Shown piece after piece: positions 24,481-33,254 of a DNA stretch of 51,521 nucleotides (within the stretch, counting starts at the first letter, position 1; every line of letters starts with the position of its first letter). Location of the stretch: NCBI GenBank assembly GCA_028817405.1, contig JAPPPS010000075.1:1-51521 (forward strand), read 5' to 3'. The translations under genes and the position numbers were made by a program. This stretch comes from Gammaproteobacteria bacterium. GTDB taxonomy: Bacteria > Pseudomonadota > Gammaproteobacteria > Arenicellales > Poriferihabitantaceae. The notes under the pieces were generated by a model. That model saw only the letters and a program-made list of their open reading frames with translations. It was not told the DNA's origin and ran no database searches.

Positions 24481-25551
24481 ATGTCCACGCGCAACATCGC
24501 CTACTTATTCCCCGGCCAGGGCGCGCAGTACCCCGGCCTCGGCGCCGACTTGCATGCGTACTCGGCGGTCGCGCGCGACGCCTACGCCGAGGCCGCGGAG
24601 GCGCTCGGATACGACATCGGCGCGTTGTGTTTCGACGCCGCGGATGCGGAAAAAATCCACCTCACCCGCCATACCCAGCCGGCGTTACTCACGCATTCCA
24701 TCGCCTGCTTGCGCGCGTGGGCGGCGGAGGTGGGCGACGGTGGTTTTGGCGACCGTGGCCGCGGCGATGGCGACGGTGGCGATGGCGACGGTGGTGACCG
24801 TAACGACGGCGACCGCGGCCGCGACTCAACGGCGACGGTGGTCATCGCCGCGGGCCACAGCCTCGGCGAATACTGCGCGTTAGTCAGCGCCGGCGCGCTG
24901 GACTTCGCGCAAGCGTTGCGGTTAGTCAAGCGGCGCGGCGAGTTGATGGGCGAATACGGGCGCGGCGAAATGGAGGCGTTGATGCTGGACTTCGCGGCCG
25001 CGGCCGACCTGGCCGGCCGCCACCACTGCGGCGTGGCCGCGCGCAACCTGCCGGAGCAAACCGTGCTCGGCGGCGCGGCGCATGACTTGGATGCGTTGCT
25101 GCGCGACATGGCGGCGCGCCACCCGCGCAAACGCAGCGCGCGCCTGAAAACCGAAGGCGCGTTCCACACCTACCACATGCTCGACGCCGCGCTGCATTTC
25201 CGCGAAACCTTGGCCGAGGCCGAATTCAAACCGTTGCGTTTCGGCGTGCTGTCGAACTTCACCGGCGACTTGCACGACGCCGATGATGCGGACGCGCTGA
25301 AGTCACGGTTGTTTTTGCAGTTGTTCAATCCGGTGTTGTGGTATGACAATTTAACCAAAGCGGTGGCGGCCGCGGATGTGTTGTTCGAGTTCGGCGGCGG
25401 CTTGGGCAAAGGCGACGGTCCGGACGCCAAACGCCCGGCCCTGGAAAGCATGGTGAAAAAAACCCGCGCCGGCGTCGACTCGCCGCCGGATTATTTGGCG
25501 GTGAACAATGTCCGGACGTTAATGGAGGCGGCGCGCGCGTTTGCGGCTTAA
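24481..25551 (+). CDS. fabD: Malonyl-CoA:ACP transacylase
   Basis: A 356-residue acyltransferase that loads malonyl groups onto acyl carrier protein for fatty acid synthesis. Marks are AYLFPGQGAQYPGLGADL, TQPALLTHSIACLRAW, the nucleophile serine in AAGHSLGEYCALVSAGAL, KRRGELMGEY, AARNLPEQTVLGG and the catalytic histidine in TEGAFHTYHM. It is longer than the usual 310 residues because a Gly/Asp/Arg-rich stretch of about 37 residues (24728-24838) lies just before VVIAAGHSLGE, a surface loop in known FabD structures. It stands apart from any fabH, fabG or acpP, and no polyketide module adjoins it. Confidence 0.85.
   Translation: MSTRNIAYLFPGQGAQYPGLGADLHAYSAVARDAYAEAAEALGYDIGALCFDAADAEKIHLTRHTQPALLTHSIACLRAWAAEVGDGGFGDRGRGDGDGGDGDGGDRNDGDRGRDSTATVVIAAGHSLGEYCALVSAGALDFAQALRLVKRRGELMGEYGRGEMEALMLDFAAAADLAGRHHCGVAARNLPEQTVLGGAAHDLDALLRDMAARHPRKRSARLKTEGAFHTYHMLDAALHFRETLAEAEFKPLRFGVLSNFTGDLHDADDADALKSRLFLQLFNPVLWYDNLTKAVAAADVLFEFGGGLGKGDGPDAKRPALESMVKKTRAGVDSPPDYLAVNNVRTLMEAARAFAA
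24728..24838 (+). repeat. Gly/Asp repeat tract in fabD
   Basis: Read as GDGGFGDRGRGDGDGG and on; the hexamers are diverged and include Arg and Asn codons. It is placed immediately before the strand that leads to the GHSLG nucleophile elbow. Confidence 0.85.
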
Positions 25552-25615
25552 CCGCGGCCGCGCCGCAACCCCGCCATCACTTTCCCCGACCGCGCTCCCC
25601 GCGCTCCACCCGCCA

Positions 25616-26674
25616 TCACTTGCGCCGCCGGCCCTTGCGCCGCGATTCCGCGCGCCCGCCGCCGACCGCCCCGGCCGCGATGCTCATCTCCCCGCGCAGT
25701 TGCGCGCGCGCGCCGGCCGACACTGCGCCGAGCCGGCTCTCGATGACTTCCAAGGTCGGCAAATCGCCGCGGCGGTGGCCGTCCAGGGCCTTGCGCATGG
25801 CCGCGATGTGGGCCGGCGTGGTGCCGCAGCAGCCGCCGATGATGCGCGCGCCGGCGTCGACCGCGAGGCGCGCGTATTCGGCCATGACTTGCGCGTCGCC
25901 GCTGTAAGTGATTTTGCCGTCGATGTATTGCGGCACGCCGCAGTTGGCTTTGGCGACCAGGAGCGGAGCGATGCCCTGCTGTTCGCCGGCGTGGCGCATG
26001 TTCACGGTGGCGGCGATGAGTTCCGAGGCGCCGACGCCGCAGTTCGCGCCGATGGCGTCCGGCGCGCGCCGCATGCGGGCGCTCAACGCCACGATGTCGG
26101 CCGGCGCCAAGCCCATCATGGTGCGGCCGTTGGTGTCGACGCTGAAGGTGGCGACAATCGGCAAGCCGACCCGCGCCGCGCCGTCCACCGCCGCCTGCAC
26201 TTCCTCGCGCGACGACATGGTTTCAATCCAGAACACATCCGCGCCGCCGTCTTTAAGCGCCGCGGCCTGCTCGGCGAAAGCGTCCGCGGCCGCGGCGTGC
26301 GACAAATCGCCCAACGGCTGCATGATTTCGCCGCTCGGGCCCATGGAGCCGCCGATGAGGATGCGCCGCCCGGCCCGGCTGACGCATTCGCGGGCGATGG
26401 CGGCCCCCGCGCGGTTCAATTCCGCGACCCGATGCGCGGCCGCGTGCCGCTGCAAACGCTGGCGACTGCCGCCGAAAGTGTTGGTGAGGATGATGTCCGA
26501 GCCGGCGTCGATGAACGCCTGGTACTGGCTCGCGATGCGCCGCGGATGCCGCGCGTTCCACAACTCCGGCGCGTCGCCGGTCTGCAAACCGCGCTCAAAC
26601 AAGTTGGAGCCGGTCGCCCCGTCCGCCAACAACACCCCGCGCTCGGCCAACAACCGCTCGATGATGCTCGGCAT
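25616..26674 (-). CDS. Homocysteine S-methyltransferase (betaine/MetH-N-terminal type)
   Basis: A 352-residue zinc-dependent methyltransferase. It starts at the ATG at 26674 (the frame extends further without family similarity). Marks are LLADGATGSNLFERGL, DIILTNTFGGSRQRL, GGSMGPSGEI, FWIETMSSREEV, and the zinc ligands in GANCGVGASEL and IIGGCCGTTPAHIAAMRKAL. It methylates homocysteine to methionine with an unassigned donor (betaine, S-methylmethionine or dimethylsulfoniopropionate in relatives). The C-terminus is an Arg/Gly/Lys-rich tail (GGGRAESRRKGRRRK). With metA it forms part of methionine metabolism, though they lie 11 kb apart. Confidence 0.87.
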   Translation of the reverse strand: MPSIIERLLAERGVLLADGATGSNLFERGLQTGDAPELWNARHPRRIASQYQAFIDAGSDIILTNTFGGSRQRLQRHAAAHRVAELNRAGAAIARECVSRAGRRILIGGSMGPSGEIMQPLGDLSHAAAADAFAEQAAALKDGGADVFWIETMSSREEVQAAVDGAARVGLPIVATFSVDTNGRTMMGLAPADIVALSARMRRAPDAIGANCGVGASELIAATVNMRHAGEQQGIAPLLVAKANCGVPQYIDGKITYSGDAQVMAEYARLAVDAGARIIGGCCGTTPAHIAAMRKALDGHRRGDLPTLEVIESRLGAVSAGARAQLRGEMSIAAGAVGGGRAESRRKGRRRK

Positions 26675-26701
26675 GGCAACAACCCGAAAAAACCGACCGC
26701 G

Positions 26702-26707
26702 ATTATA
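26702..26707 (-). promoter_or_regulatory. -10 box of the homocysteine methyltransferase gene
   Basis: A perfect TATAAT on the minus strand, followed by CGCGG, about 28 bases upstream of the start at 26674. Confidence 0.55.
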
Positions 26708-26805
26708 CCGCCAAACCGCAAAAACCCGGAATACCCACGGCGATATTTCCCCGCCACGCCGGCGTGGGCGGTGTATCATGCGCCGACTCAATTATTTGCG
26801 CAGTG

Positions 26806-27774
26806 ATGAACGCCGTTTTGGAAGTGTCGGCCCCGGTCTTTGGCTTGGGGTTTCTCGGCTATTTCGCCGTTAGATTCAATTTTTTCTCCGCCGCGCACGC
26901 CGACGGCTTGGCGCGGTTTGTCTACCACTTCGCGGTGCCGCTGCTGCTGTTTCGCACTTTGGCGGGGGCCGCGGCCGGCGACATTCCGTGGCGGCTGGTG
27001 CTCGCTTACTACGCGCCGGTGGCGGCGTTTTACGCGGCCGGCATGTTCATCAGCGGCGCGGTTTTCAAGCGCGGTTTCGGCGCGCAAGTCATCACCGGTT
27101 TCGCCTGCAGTTACGGCAACGCCATCCTGCTCGGCTTGCCGCTGGCGCTGCTGACTTTCGGCGCGGAAGGGCAGTTGGCGTTCTTCATTTTGCTGGCGTT
27201 CCACGCGTTAAGCGCATTCACCGTGACCACATTGGCGCTGGAATACGGCCGCGCCGCCGGCGACCGCGGCCATGGCGGCCATGGCGGCCATGGCCTCGGC
27301 CGAAAACTCGCCGGCATGGCGAAGGGCGTCGCCACCAACCCGGTGCTGCTCGGCGTCATCGCCGGCATTCTGTTCAACCGACTCAACTGGCGCATTCCGG
27401 GGCCGCTGGATACGCTGGCCGCGTTCATGCAAAACGCGGTGACGCCATGCGCGCTGTTTGCGTTGGGCGCGACGCTGACGCGCTACGGCATCGCCGGGCG
27501 CATCACGCAAACCGCGTTCATCATCGCCGCCAAGTGCATGGCGTTTCCGCTGGCGGTGTGGTGCAGTTGCATGTGGTTCGGCATCGCACCGTTGTGGTCG
27601 GCGGTGGCCGCGCTGATGGCGGCGCAACCGGTCGGCGTTAATGTTTTTATTTTCGCCGAGCGGTACAATACCGCGCGCGCATTGGCCACCACCGCGGTGT
27701 TTTTGTCGACCGTGTTCTCGCTCGCGTCGCTGCCGCTGGTGTTGTATCTCATTGACTTATACGCGCTGCGTTGA
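26806..27774 (+). CDS. AEC-family (auxin efflux carrier-like) transporter
   Basis: A 322-residue inner-membrane carrier with about ten hydrophobic segments in the two-fold AEC arrangement. Marks are PVFGLGFLGYFAVR, FVYHFAVPLLLFRTLA, the mid-protein YGNAILLGLPLAL, and the C-terminal ALMAAQPVGVNVFIFAERYN and ATTAVFLSTVFSLASLPLVL. A hydrophilic central loop has a short repeat encoding GHGGHGGHG (about 27265-27297). Substrates in bacteria are organic anions such as malate or malonate. A second, frameshifted AEC gene is at 33943-34876. A TATCAT at 26774-26779 is a possible -10. Confidence 0.87.
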   Translation: MNAVLEVSAPVFGLGFLGYFAVRFNFFSAAHADGLARFVYHFAVPLLLFRTLAGAAAGDIPWRLVLAYYAPVAAFYAAGMFISGAVFKRGFGAQVITGFACSYGNAILLGLPLALLTFGAEGQLAFFILLAFHALSAFTVTTLALEYGRAAGDRGHGGHGGHGLGRKLAGMAKGVATNPVLLGVIAGILFNRLNWRIPGPLDTLAAFMQNAVTPCALFALGATLTRYGIAGRITQTAFIIAAKCMAFPLAVWCSCMWFGIAPLWSAVAALMAAQPVGVNVFIFAERYNTARALATTAVFLSTVFSLASLPLVLYLIDLYALR

Positions 27775-27781
27775 AGTTACC

Positions 27782-28354
27782 ATGTCCGACGATTCCGTTA
27801 TTGTTCGCGACGCTGCGCCGGCCGATGCCGATGCGCTGGCCGAGTTCAACTGTCTGATGGCGTTGGAGACTGAGGGTGTACGGTTGACGCCGGCGGTGGT
27901 TAAGCGCGGCGTTGCGGCGGTGTTTGAAGAGGCATCGCGGGGTTTTTATGTGGTCGCGGAAGTCGATGCTTCCACCGGCGCCGGCGACGGCGATGGTGAC
28001 GGTGACGGCGATGGTGACGGTGACGGTGATGGCGACGGTGCCGGCGCGCGTACCATCGCCGCCGCGTTGTTGGTCACCCGCGAATGGAGCGACTGGCGCG
28101 ACGCCGAATGGTGGTGGATTCAAAGCGTTTATGTGCGCGCGCCATTCCGCCGCCGCGGTTTATACCGCATGCTGTATGAACATGTCGCGGCGCGCGCGGC
28201 GAATGAAAAGGTATGCGGGTTTCGTTTGTATGTCGAGCGCGACAACAGCGTCGCGCAGCAGACTTACGCCGCGCTCGGCATGCGCGAGACAAGATATAAA
28301 GTCCTCGAGCAGTTGACCGCCGGCGCGCATGGCAATTCACCGTCCGCCGCTTGA
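27782..28354 (+). CDS. GNAT N-acetyltransferase
   Basis: A 190-residue single-domain GNAT enzyme. The start VIVRDAAPADADALAEFNC is the usual first strand and helix; FYVVAEVD and IAAALLVTREWSDWRDAEWW follow; the acetyl-CoA motif is VYVRAPFRRRGLYRMLYEH and motif B is RLYVERDNSVAQQTYAALGM. A pure Gly/Asp run of about 24 residues (27975-28053) lies between strands 2 and 3. It follows the AEC gene by 7 bases. Substrate unknown. Confidence 0.87.
   Translation: MSDDSVIVRDAAPADADALAEFNCLMALETEGVRLTPAVVKRGVAAVFEEASRGFYVVAEVDASTGAGDGDGDGDGDGDGDGDGDGAGARTIAAALLVTREWSDWRDAEWWWIQSVYVRAPFRRRGLYRMLYEHVAARAANEKVCGFRLYVERDNSVAQQTYAALGMRETRYKVLEQLTAGAHGNSPSAA
27975..28053 (+). repeat. Pure GD repeat in GNAT gene
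   Basis: The cleanest example of the genome's tract: GGTGAC, GGCGAT and GGTGAT hexamers encoding strictly alternating Gly-Asp for about ten units. Synonymous third-base changes are frequent while the amino acids are unchanged. Confidence 0.9.
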
Positions 28355-28390
28355 CATGCAATTCATGATTCACACCACCGGACTCGACCG

Positions 28391-30097
28391 ATGAACCAAG
28401 ACAACCTGCAACCCATCAACGACCTGCAACCAATACGCGGCCTCAACTTCGTCGAACTCACGCCGATTTCATTCTTGAAGCGCGCCGCCGACACTTACGC
28501 CGAGCGGCCGGCGGTGCTGTACGGCGAGCGCGAATACACTTGGAGGCAAACCGCGGCGAGATGCCGGCGTTTGGCTTCGGCGCTGCGCGGCCTCGGCGTT
28601 GCGCGCGGCGACACCGTCTCGTTCCTCGCCGCCAACACCCCGGAACTCATCGAAGCGCACTACGGCGTGGCGATGGCCGGCGGCGTGTTGAACGCCATCA
28701 ACACCCGCCTCGACGCCGGCAGCGTCGCCTATATCTTGAGCCACAGCGACTGCCGGGTTTTTGTCACCGACAGTCAATTCGCCGCGGTCGCCAAACGCGC
28801 GCTGGCCGAGTTGGCCGCGTCGGGGAAAACGAAAACAGCGCGGGCGCGTTTGCCGACCGTCATCGACATCGTCGACGAACAAGCGCCGCCGAGCGATGAC
28901 GGTGAGTCCGGCGAAAGGTTGGGCGAGATGACTTACGAAGAGTTGCTTGCCGCCGGCGATCCGGCCGCTGACTGGGGTTACCCGGCATCCGAATGGGATT
29001 CGCTGACATTGAACTACACTTCCGGCACCAGCGGCCGGCCGAAAGGCGTTCTCTACCACCACCGCGGCGCGTATCTGATGGCCATGGGCACCATCGCCGC
29101 GTGGGAAATCCCGCGCCATCCGCGGTATCTGTACACCGTGCCGCTGTTCCACTGCAACGGCTGGGGGCATGCGTGGACCATGACGGCGATGGGCGGTACC
29201 TTAATATGCAATCGTTTGATTCGCGCCGAGGTAATTTTCGACGCCTTGGTTCGCCACCGCATCACGCACTTCGGCGCGGCGCCGATTATTTTGGCGATGT
29301 TAGCCGATGCGCCGGCCGAGGTACGCAAACGCATGGACAACACCGTGCAAGTCATGACCGCGGGCGCGCCGCCGCCGAGCAAAGTGCTGGAAAAAATTGA
29401 GCAACTCAATTTTAATGTCACGCATGTTTACGGTTTGACCGAAACCTACGGTCATGTCGTTTACTGCGAAGCGCGGCCCGATTGGCGCGACTTAACCGGC
29501 GAACAACTGGCCGAACTCAAATCGCGACAAGGGGTGCGCCTGCCGATGCTTGAGACGGCGACGGTGTTGGCGGTTGACGGCAAGGACGGCGACGGCGCCG
29601 GGCAACCGGTGGCCGCGGACGGCAAGTCCATGGGCGAGATTGCGTTGCGCGGCAACACCGTGATGAAGGGCTACCACAAAAACCCGCAAGCCACTGCCGA
29701 AGCGTTCGCCGGCGGTTGGTTTCGCAGCGGCGACTTGGCGGTGGTGCATGCCGACGGTTATATCGAAATCAAAGACCGCTTGAAAGACATCATCATCTCC
29801 GGCGGCGAAAACATCTCGTCCATCGAAGTCGAATCCGCGCTCTACAAACACCCGCAAGTCGCGGCCGCGGCCGTGGTCGCCAAGCCGCATCCGAAGTGGG
29901 GCGAGTCGCCGTGCGCGTTCGTGGAACTGCAACCCGGCGAGAGCGCCGACGCCGACGACATCATCGCGTTCTGCCGCGAACACTTAAGCGGATTCAAACT
30001 GCCGAAGCAGGTGGTGTTCATGGAATTGCCGAAGACCTCGACCGGCAAAATCCAAAAGTTTCGCCTGCGGGAGATGGCGCGCAGCGGGGAAGTGTGA
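28391..30097 (+). CDS. AMP-dependent acyl-CoA synthetase (medium-chain/DmdB-like)
   Basis: A 568-residue adenylating ligase that activates a carboxylic acid to its CoA thioester via an acyl-AMP. Core motifs are LNYTSGTSGRPKGVLYHHRG (phosphate loop), PLFHCNGWGHAW, VYGLTETYGHV, WFRSGDLAVVHADGYIEIKD, RLKDIIISGGENISSIEVE and the catalytic lysine in PKTSTGKIQKFRLRE. It resembles the medium-chain, alkane-acid and 3-methylmercaptopropionate ligases (AlkK, DmdB). The chain length accepted cannot be read directly. A mild Asp/Gly insertion (VDGKDGDGAGQPVAADGK) sits in the C-terminal half. No beta-oxidation genes adjoin. Confidence 0.88.
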   Translation: MNQDNLQPINDLQPIRGLNFVELTPISFLKRAADTYAERPAVLYGEREYTWRQTAARCRRLASALRGLGVARGDTVSFLAANTPELIEAHYGVAMAGGVLNAINTRLDAGSVAYILSHSDCRVFVTDSQFAAVAKRALAELAASGKTKTARARLPTVIDIVDEQAPPSDDGESGERLGEMTYEELLAAGDPAADWGYPASEWDSLTLNYTSGTSGRPKGVLYHHRGAYLMAMGTIAAWEIPRHPRYLYTVPLFHCNGWGHAWTMTAMGGTLICNRLIRAEVIFDALVRHRITHFGAAPIILAMLADAPAEVRKRMDNTVQVMTAGAPPPSKVLEKIEQLNFNVTHVYGLTETYGHVVYCEARPDWRDLTGEQLAELKSRQGVRLPMLETATVLAVDGKDGDGAGQPVAADGKSMGEIALRGNTVMKGYHKNPQATAEAFAGGWFRSGDLAVVHADGYIEIKDRLKDIIISGGENISSIEVESALYKHPQVAAAAVVAKPHPKWGESPCAFVELQPGESADADDIIAFCREHLSGFKLPKQVVFMELPKTSTGKIQKFRLREMARSGEV

Positions 30098-30155
30098 CGC
30101 GCGGTTTGCTTTGCGCCGGCGTCGCGTCGAAATTTGCCGGTCGCGTTTGCCAACC

Positions 30156-30809
30156 ATGTTAATTCTCGCCTCCGAATCGCCGCGCCGGCGAATGTTGTTG
30201 GCGCAATTGGGTGTGGCGTTTCGGGTCGAAGTCGCGGCGGTGGATGAGCGGCGGTTGGCGGGGGAATCGCCGGCCGAGATGAGCGTGCGTTTGGCGTTGC
30301 TGAAAGCGCGCAGCGTGGCCGCGCGACTCGGCATCGATGGCGACTCCGGTGGCGGCCGCGACACCAGCCGCGATTCCGGCCGCGACAACCCCGGCAACCC
30401 CGGCGCAATCGGTGATGCGGAAGCGGCGGCGGTGTTGGCCGGCGACACCGTGGTCGCCATCGGTGACGAATCGCTCGGCAAGCCGGTCGACCGCGCGCAC
30501 GCGGTCGCCATGCTGCGGCGGTTGTCCGGCGCGACGCACACTGTGTACTCCGCGGTGGCGTTGCTCGCGGGCCGGCGCGCGGCGCATCGGTTGAGCGCGA
30601 CCGCGGTAACTTTCGCCGGCCTCGACGCCCGCGACATCGAACAATACTGCGACACCGATGAACCGTACGACAAGGCCGGGGGCTACGGCATCCAAGGCCC
30701 GGCCGGCGCGTTCGTCACCCGCATCAACGGCAGTTACAGCGGCGTAGTCGGCTTGCCGCTGTGGGAAACGCGCGCGTTGCTGCGAGAGTTGGGAGTCGCG
30801 CGCGCGTAA
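30156..30809 (+). CDS. maf: Maf/YhdE-family nucleoside triphosphate pyrophosphatase
   Basis: A 217-residue house-cleaning pyrophosphatase that hydrolyses non-canonical or excess dTTP/UTP. Marks are ILASESPRRRMLLAQLGV, AVLAGDTVVAIGDESLGKPV, RLSGATHTVYSAVAL, the catalytic EPYDKAGGYGIQGPAG and NGSYSGVVGLPLWET. The EPxDKAGxYGIQG form is that of the dTTP/UTP-specific subgroup. A Gly/Asp/Ser/Arg-rich insertion of about 26 residues (30340-30420) sits just before the conserved GDT loop. The ATG at 30156 begins the normal N-terminus. Confidence 0.9.
   Translation: MLILASESPRRRMLLAQLGVAFRVEVAAVDERRLAGESPAEMSVRLALLKARSVAARLGIDGDSGGGRDTSRDSGRDNPGNPGAIGDAEAAAVLAGDTVVAIGDESLGKPVDRAHAVAMLRRLSGATHTVYSAVALLAGRRAAHRLSATAVTFAGLDARDIEQYCDTDEPYDKAGGYGIQGPAGAFVTRINGSYSGVVGLPLWETRALLRELGVARA
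30340..30420 (+). repeat. Diverged Gly/Asp tract in maf
   Basis: Read as DGDSGGGRDTSRDSGRDNPG; degenerate relative to other tracts, as if older. It enlarges the loop between helix 2 and the strand carrying AGDT. Confidence 0.7.
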
Positions 30810-30832
30810 GCCGCGGCCGCATCGCCGGTCAG

Positions 30833-30914
30833 CGCCGCGGCCCCGTCACCGTCCACCGTCAAACCGGCCGCCGGTCAACGCCGCGGCCCCGTCACCGTCC
30901 GCCGTCAAACCGGC
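30833..30914. repeat. 46-bp-period direct repeat
   Basis: A 36-base unit (30833-30868) recurs at 30879-30914 with one substitution. Each contains CCCCGTCACCGTCC, so it is related to the GGTGAC family. It fills the gap between the convergent maf and lrp genes, the second copy reaching into the lrp 3' end. Confidence 0.85.
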
Positions 30915-31378
30915 AACGCGGTCGTATATTTCATCTGCTCCATCGCAAACATCGAGGTCACATCCGACAACTCGATGCGACTGATGATGGTTTTGTAGAT
31001 GCGGTCGAAGGCGGCGATGTCCGGCACCACCACGCGCAGCAGGTAATCCACCTTGCCGCTCATGCGGTAGATTTCCATGACTTCCGGGATGGACTTCATC
31101 TCGCGCGCGAACTTTTTGCTCCACTCGATGTTGTGCCGGTCGGTGCGGATGGCGATGAACACGGTGACGCCCGCGTCCACCTTGGCCGGGTCGAGCAGCG
31201 CCACGCGCGCGCGGATGACGCCGTTTTCCTCCAGACGCTGGATGCGTTTCCAGCACGGCGTCGGCGACAGATGTACGCGCCGGGCGATTTCCTTGATGGT
31301 CATGGTCGCATCCTGTTGCAGAAAGGACAGGATTTTGCGGTCGACGCGGTCGATGGTAAAATTTTCCTCGTATTGCAT
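30905..31378 (-). CDS. Lrp/AsnC-family transcriptional regulator
   Basis: A 157-residue regulator. The N-terminal winged helix has RKILSFLQQDATMTIKEIAR, RRVHLSPTPCWKRIQRLEEN; the C-terminal RAM (ligand-binding) half has VTVFIAIRTDRHNI, FAREMKSIPEVMEIYRMSGK and VDYLLRVVVPDIAAFDRIYK. It matches the general Lrp/BkdR shape rather than any specific sensor. It is divergent from the sulfite/nitrite reductase gene across a 136-base AT-rich region, making that operon and itself the likely targets. Confidence 0.9.
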   Translation of the reverse strand: MQYEENFTIDRVDRKILSFLQQDATMTIKEIARRVHLSPTPCWKRIQRLEENGVIRARVALLDPAKVDAGVTVFIAIRTDRHNIEWSKKFAREMKSIPEVMEIYRMSGKVDYLLRVVVPDIAAFDRIYKTIISRIELSDVTSMFAMEQMKYTTALPV

Positions 31379-31409
31379 AATTCAGGGAACATTTTCTACA
31401 GGGACGCGC

Positions 31410-31415
31410 AATATA
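31410..31415 (-). promoter_or_regulatory. Extended -10 of the lrp-like gene in an AT-rich divergent region
   Basis: On the minus strand TGC precedes TATATT, 31 bases before the lrp start, with TTGGAA about 19 bases further upstream. The surrounding 31379-31514 has A/T runs of the kind Lrp-type regulators wrap on; a specific operator cannot be defined by eye. Confidence 0.45.
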
Positions 31416-31514
31416 GCATAAAAAAAGTATTATTTTCCAATTTTCTCGCATTTTTCATTGCCGATGCGCCGCTTCCCCCCTACATTGAGCGTCCGCCCAC
31501 CGCCGCCGCCGCCC

Positions 31515-33254
31515 ATGTATCGCTACAACGCCCACGACCGCCGCCAACTCACCCAGCGCGCCCGCCAGTTCCGCGGCCAAGTGCGGCGCTTTCGCGCCGG
31601 CGCGCTGGACCCCGATTTGTTCCAGCAACTGCGCCTGCGCAACGGTTTATACCAAGAACGCCACGCCCACATGCTGCGCGTGGCGATTCCGTATGGCGTA
31701 TTAAACAGCCGCCAACTGCAACGCTTGGCGACGGTCGCGCGGCGCTTCGACCGCGGCTACGGTCACTTCACCACGCGCCAGAACATTCAATTCAACTGGC
31801 CCGAACTCGACCAAGTGCCGGCGATTTTGGAGGCGTTGGCGGAAGTCGGCATGCACGCGATTCAAACTTCCGGCAGTTGCGTGCGCAACATCACCGCCGA
31901 CCACTTGGCCGGCGTGGCCGCGGATGAAATCGAAGACCCGCGGCCATGGTGCGAGTTGATTCGGCAGTGGTCGACGCTGCATCCGGAGTTCAACTGGCTG
32001 CCGCGCAAGTTTAAGATTGCGGTCACCGGCGCGCACGCCGACCGCGCGGCGGTGCAGTGGCATGACATCGGCTTGCGGTTGTTTCATGACGGTGCCGGGC
32101 AAACCCGGTTTCGCGTGTTGGTCGGCGGCGGCATGGGGCGCATCCCGGTCATCGGCCAGGTCATCGCCGAGTCGTTGGCGGCGGATGACTTGCTTGGGTT
32201 TTTGCAGGCGATTTTGCGCGTGTATAACCGTTATGGCAGGCGCGACCATAAATATCGTTCGCGAATTAAAATTTTAGTCGGCGACCTCGGCATCGATGAA
32301 TTTCGACAGCGGGTGGAAAAGGAATGGCGCGACATGATGAACGCGGGTGCGGCGCCGACGGTGAGCGCCGCTGACATCGAACAATCTCGCGCGTTTTTTG
32401 CGCCGGTCACCACCGCAAACGACGGTGATGACGCCGCGGCCGGTGACGGTGTTGCATTCGGTGACGGTAAAAACACCGGCCGACTCCAACCCATTGCGGT
32501 CGCCGACTCGCGCTTCTTGCGTTGGCGCGAACATAACACCGTCGCGCACCGCGACCCGGCGTACCGCATCGTTTATGTCTCGCTGAAAGCCCCGGGCCGC
32601 GCGCCCGGCGACTTGAACGCCGCGCAGATGGATGCGTTGGCGGCGCTGGCGAAGAGGTACAGCGCCGATGAAATTCGCGTCAGCCATGAACAGAATTTAG
32701 TGTTGCCGTTTGTGCGGCGCGCCGATTTGTTTGCGGTTTGGCATGAACTGAACCGCATCGAGTTGGCGACGCCGAACATCGGCACGCTGAACGACATGAT
32801 TTGCTGCCCGGGGCTCGACTACTGCTCGCTCGCCAACGCCGGCACCATCGGCATCGCGCGGCAAATCAACGAACGCATCGCCGACCTCGACCGGCTGTAT
32901 GACATCGGCGAAGTCAAACTGAAAATGTCCGGCTGCATGAACGCCTGCGGCCACCACCACGCGGGCCACATCGGCATCCTCGGCGTCGATAAAAAAGGCG
33001 CGGAGTGGTATCAAATCACGCTCGGCGGTTCGGCCGACAACGACACGAGATTAGGCGCGCGACTCGGCCCCGCCATCGCCCGCGCTCAAGTCGCGGAAGT
33101 GGTCGAGACCATCATCGACGCTTATATCGAACTGCGTCTCGATGGCGAGAAGTTTCTCGACGCCGTGATTCGCTTGGGCGTTGAACCGTTCAAACAGAAA
33201 GTTTATGCGCATCATCAAAAACCGCGCCGTCATTCGCGACCGTTGGCGGCTTGA
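31515..33254 (+). CDS. cysI: Ferredoxin-type sulfite/nitrite reductase (sirohaem, 4Fe-4S)
   Basis: A 579-residue sirohaem enzyme that reduces sulfite to sulfide or nitrite to ammonia. The start MYRYNAHDRRQ at 31515 is preferred over an upstream Pro-rich extension from 31458. Marks are HMLRVAIPYGVLNSRQLQ, RGYGHFTTRQNIQFNW, QTSGSCVRNITADH, FKIAVTGA, and the four cluster/sirohaem cysteines in CCPGLDYCSLANAG and KMSGCMNACGHHH. Pairing with a DUF934 gene, as in many proteobacteria, favours sulfite reduction. A Gly/Asp tract (32416-32480) lies between the two half-domains, before SRFLRWREHNTVAH. Confidence 0.87.
   Translation: MYRYNAHDRRQLTQRARQFRGQVRRFRAGALDPDLFQQLRLRNGLYQERHAHMLRVAIPYGVLNSRQLQRLATVARRFDRGYGHFTTRQNIQFNWPELDQVPAILEALAEVGMHAIQTSGSCVRNITADHLAGVAADEIEDPRPWCELIRQWSTLHPEFNWLPRKFKIAVTGAHADRAAVQWHDIGLRLFHDGAGQTRFRVLVGGGMGRIPVIGQVIAESLAADDLLGFLQAILRVYNRYGRRDHKYRSRIKILVGDLGIDEFRQRVEKEWRDMMNAGAAPTVSAADIEQSRAFFAPVTTANDGDDAAAGDGVAFGDGKNTGRLQPIAVADSRFLRWREHNTVAHRDPAYRIVYVSLKAPGRAPGDLNAAQMDALAALAKRYSADEIRVSHEQNLVLPFVRRADLFAVWHELNRIELATPNIGTLNDMICCPGLDYCSLANAGTIGIARQINERIADLDRLYDIGEVKLKMSGCMNACGHHHAGHIGILGVDKKGAEWYQITLGGSADNDTRLGARLGPAIARAQVAEVVETIIDAYIELRLDGEKFLDAVIRLGVEPFKQKVYAHHQKPRRHSRPLAA

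Noticed and set aside
24481-25551. FabD plus PPTase as part of a polyketide cluster
   Set aside because: No ketosynthase, carrier-protein or thioesterase gene is in the window; both genes are among housekeeping genes.
27975-28053. GD repeat as an RTX or dockerin calcium-binding motif
   Set aside because: The pattern is simple Gly-Asp alternation in cytosolic proteins; it lacks the spacing GGxGxDxUx of RTX and the 12-residue dockerin loop.
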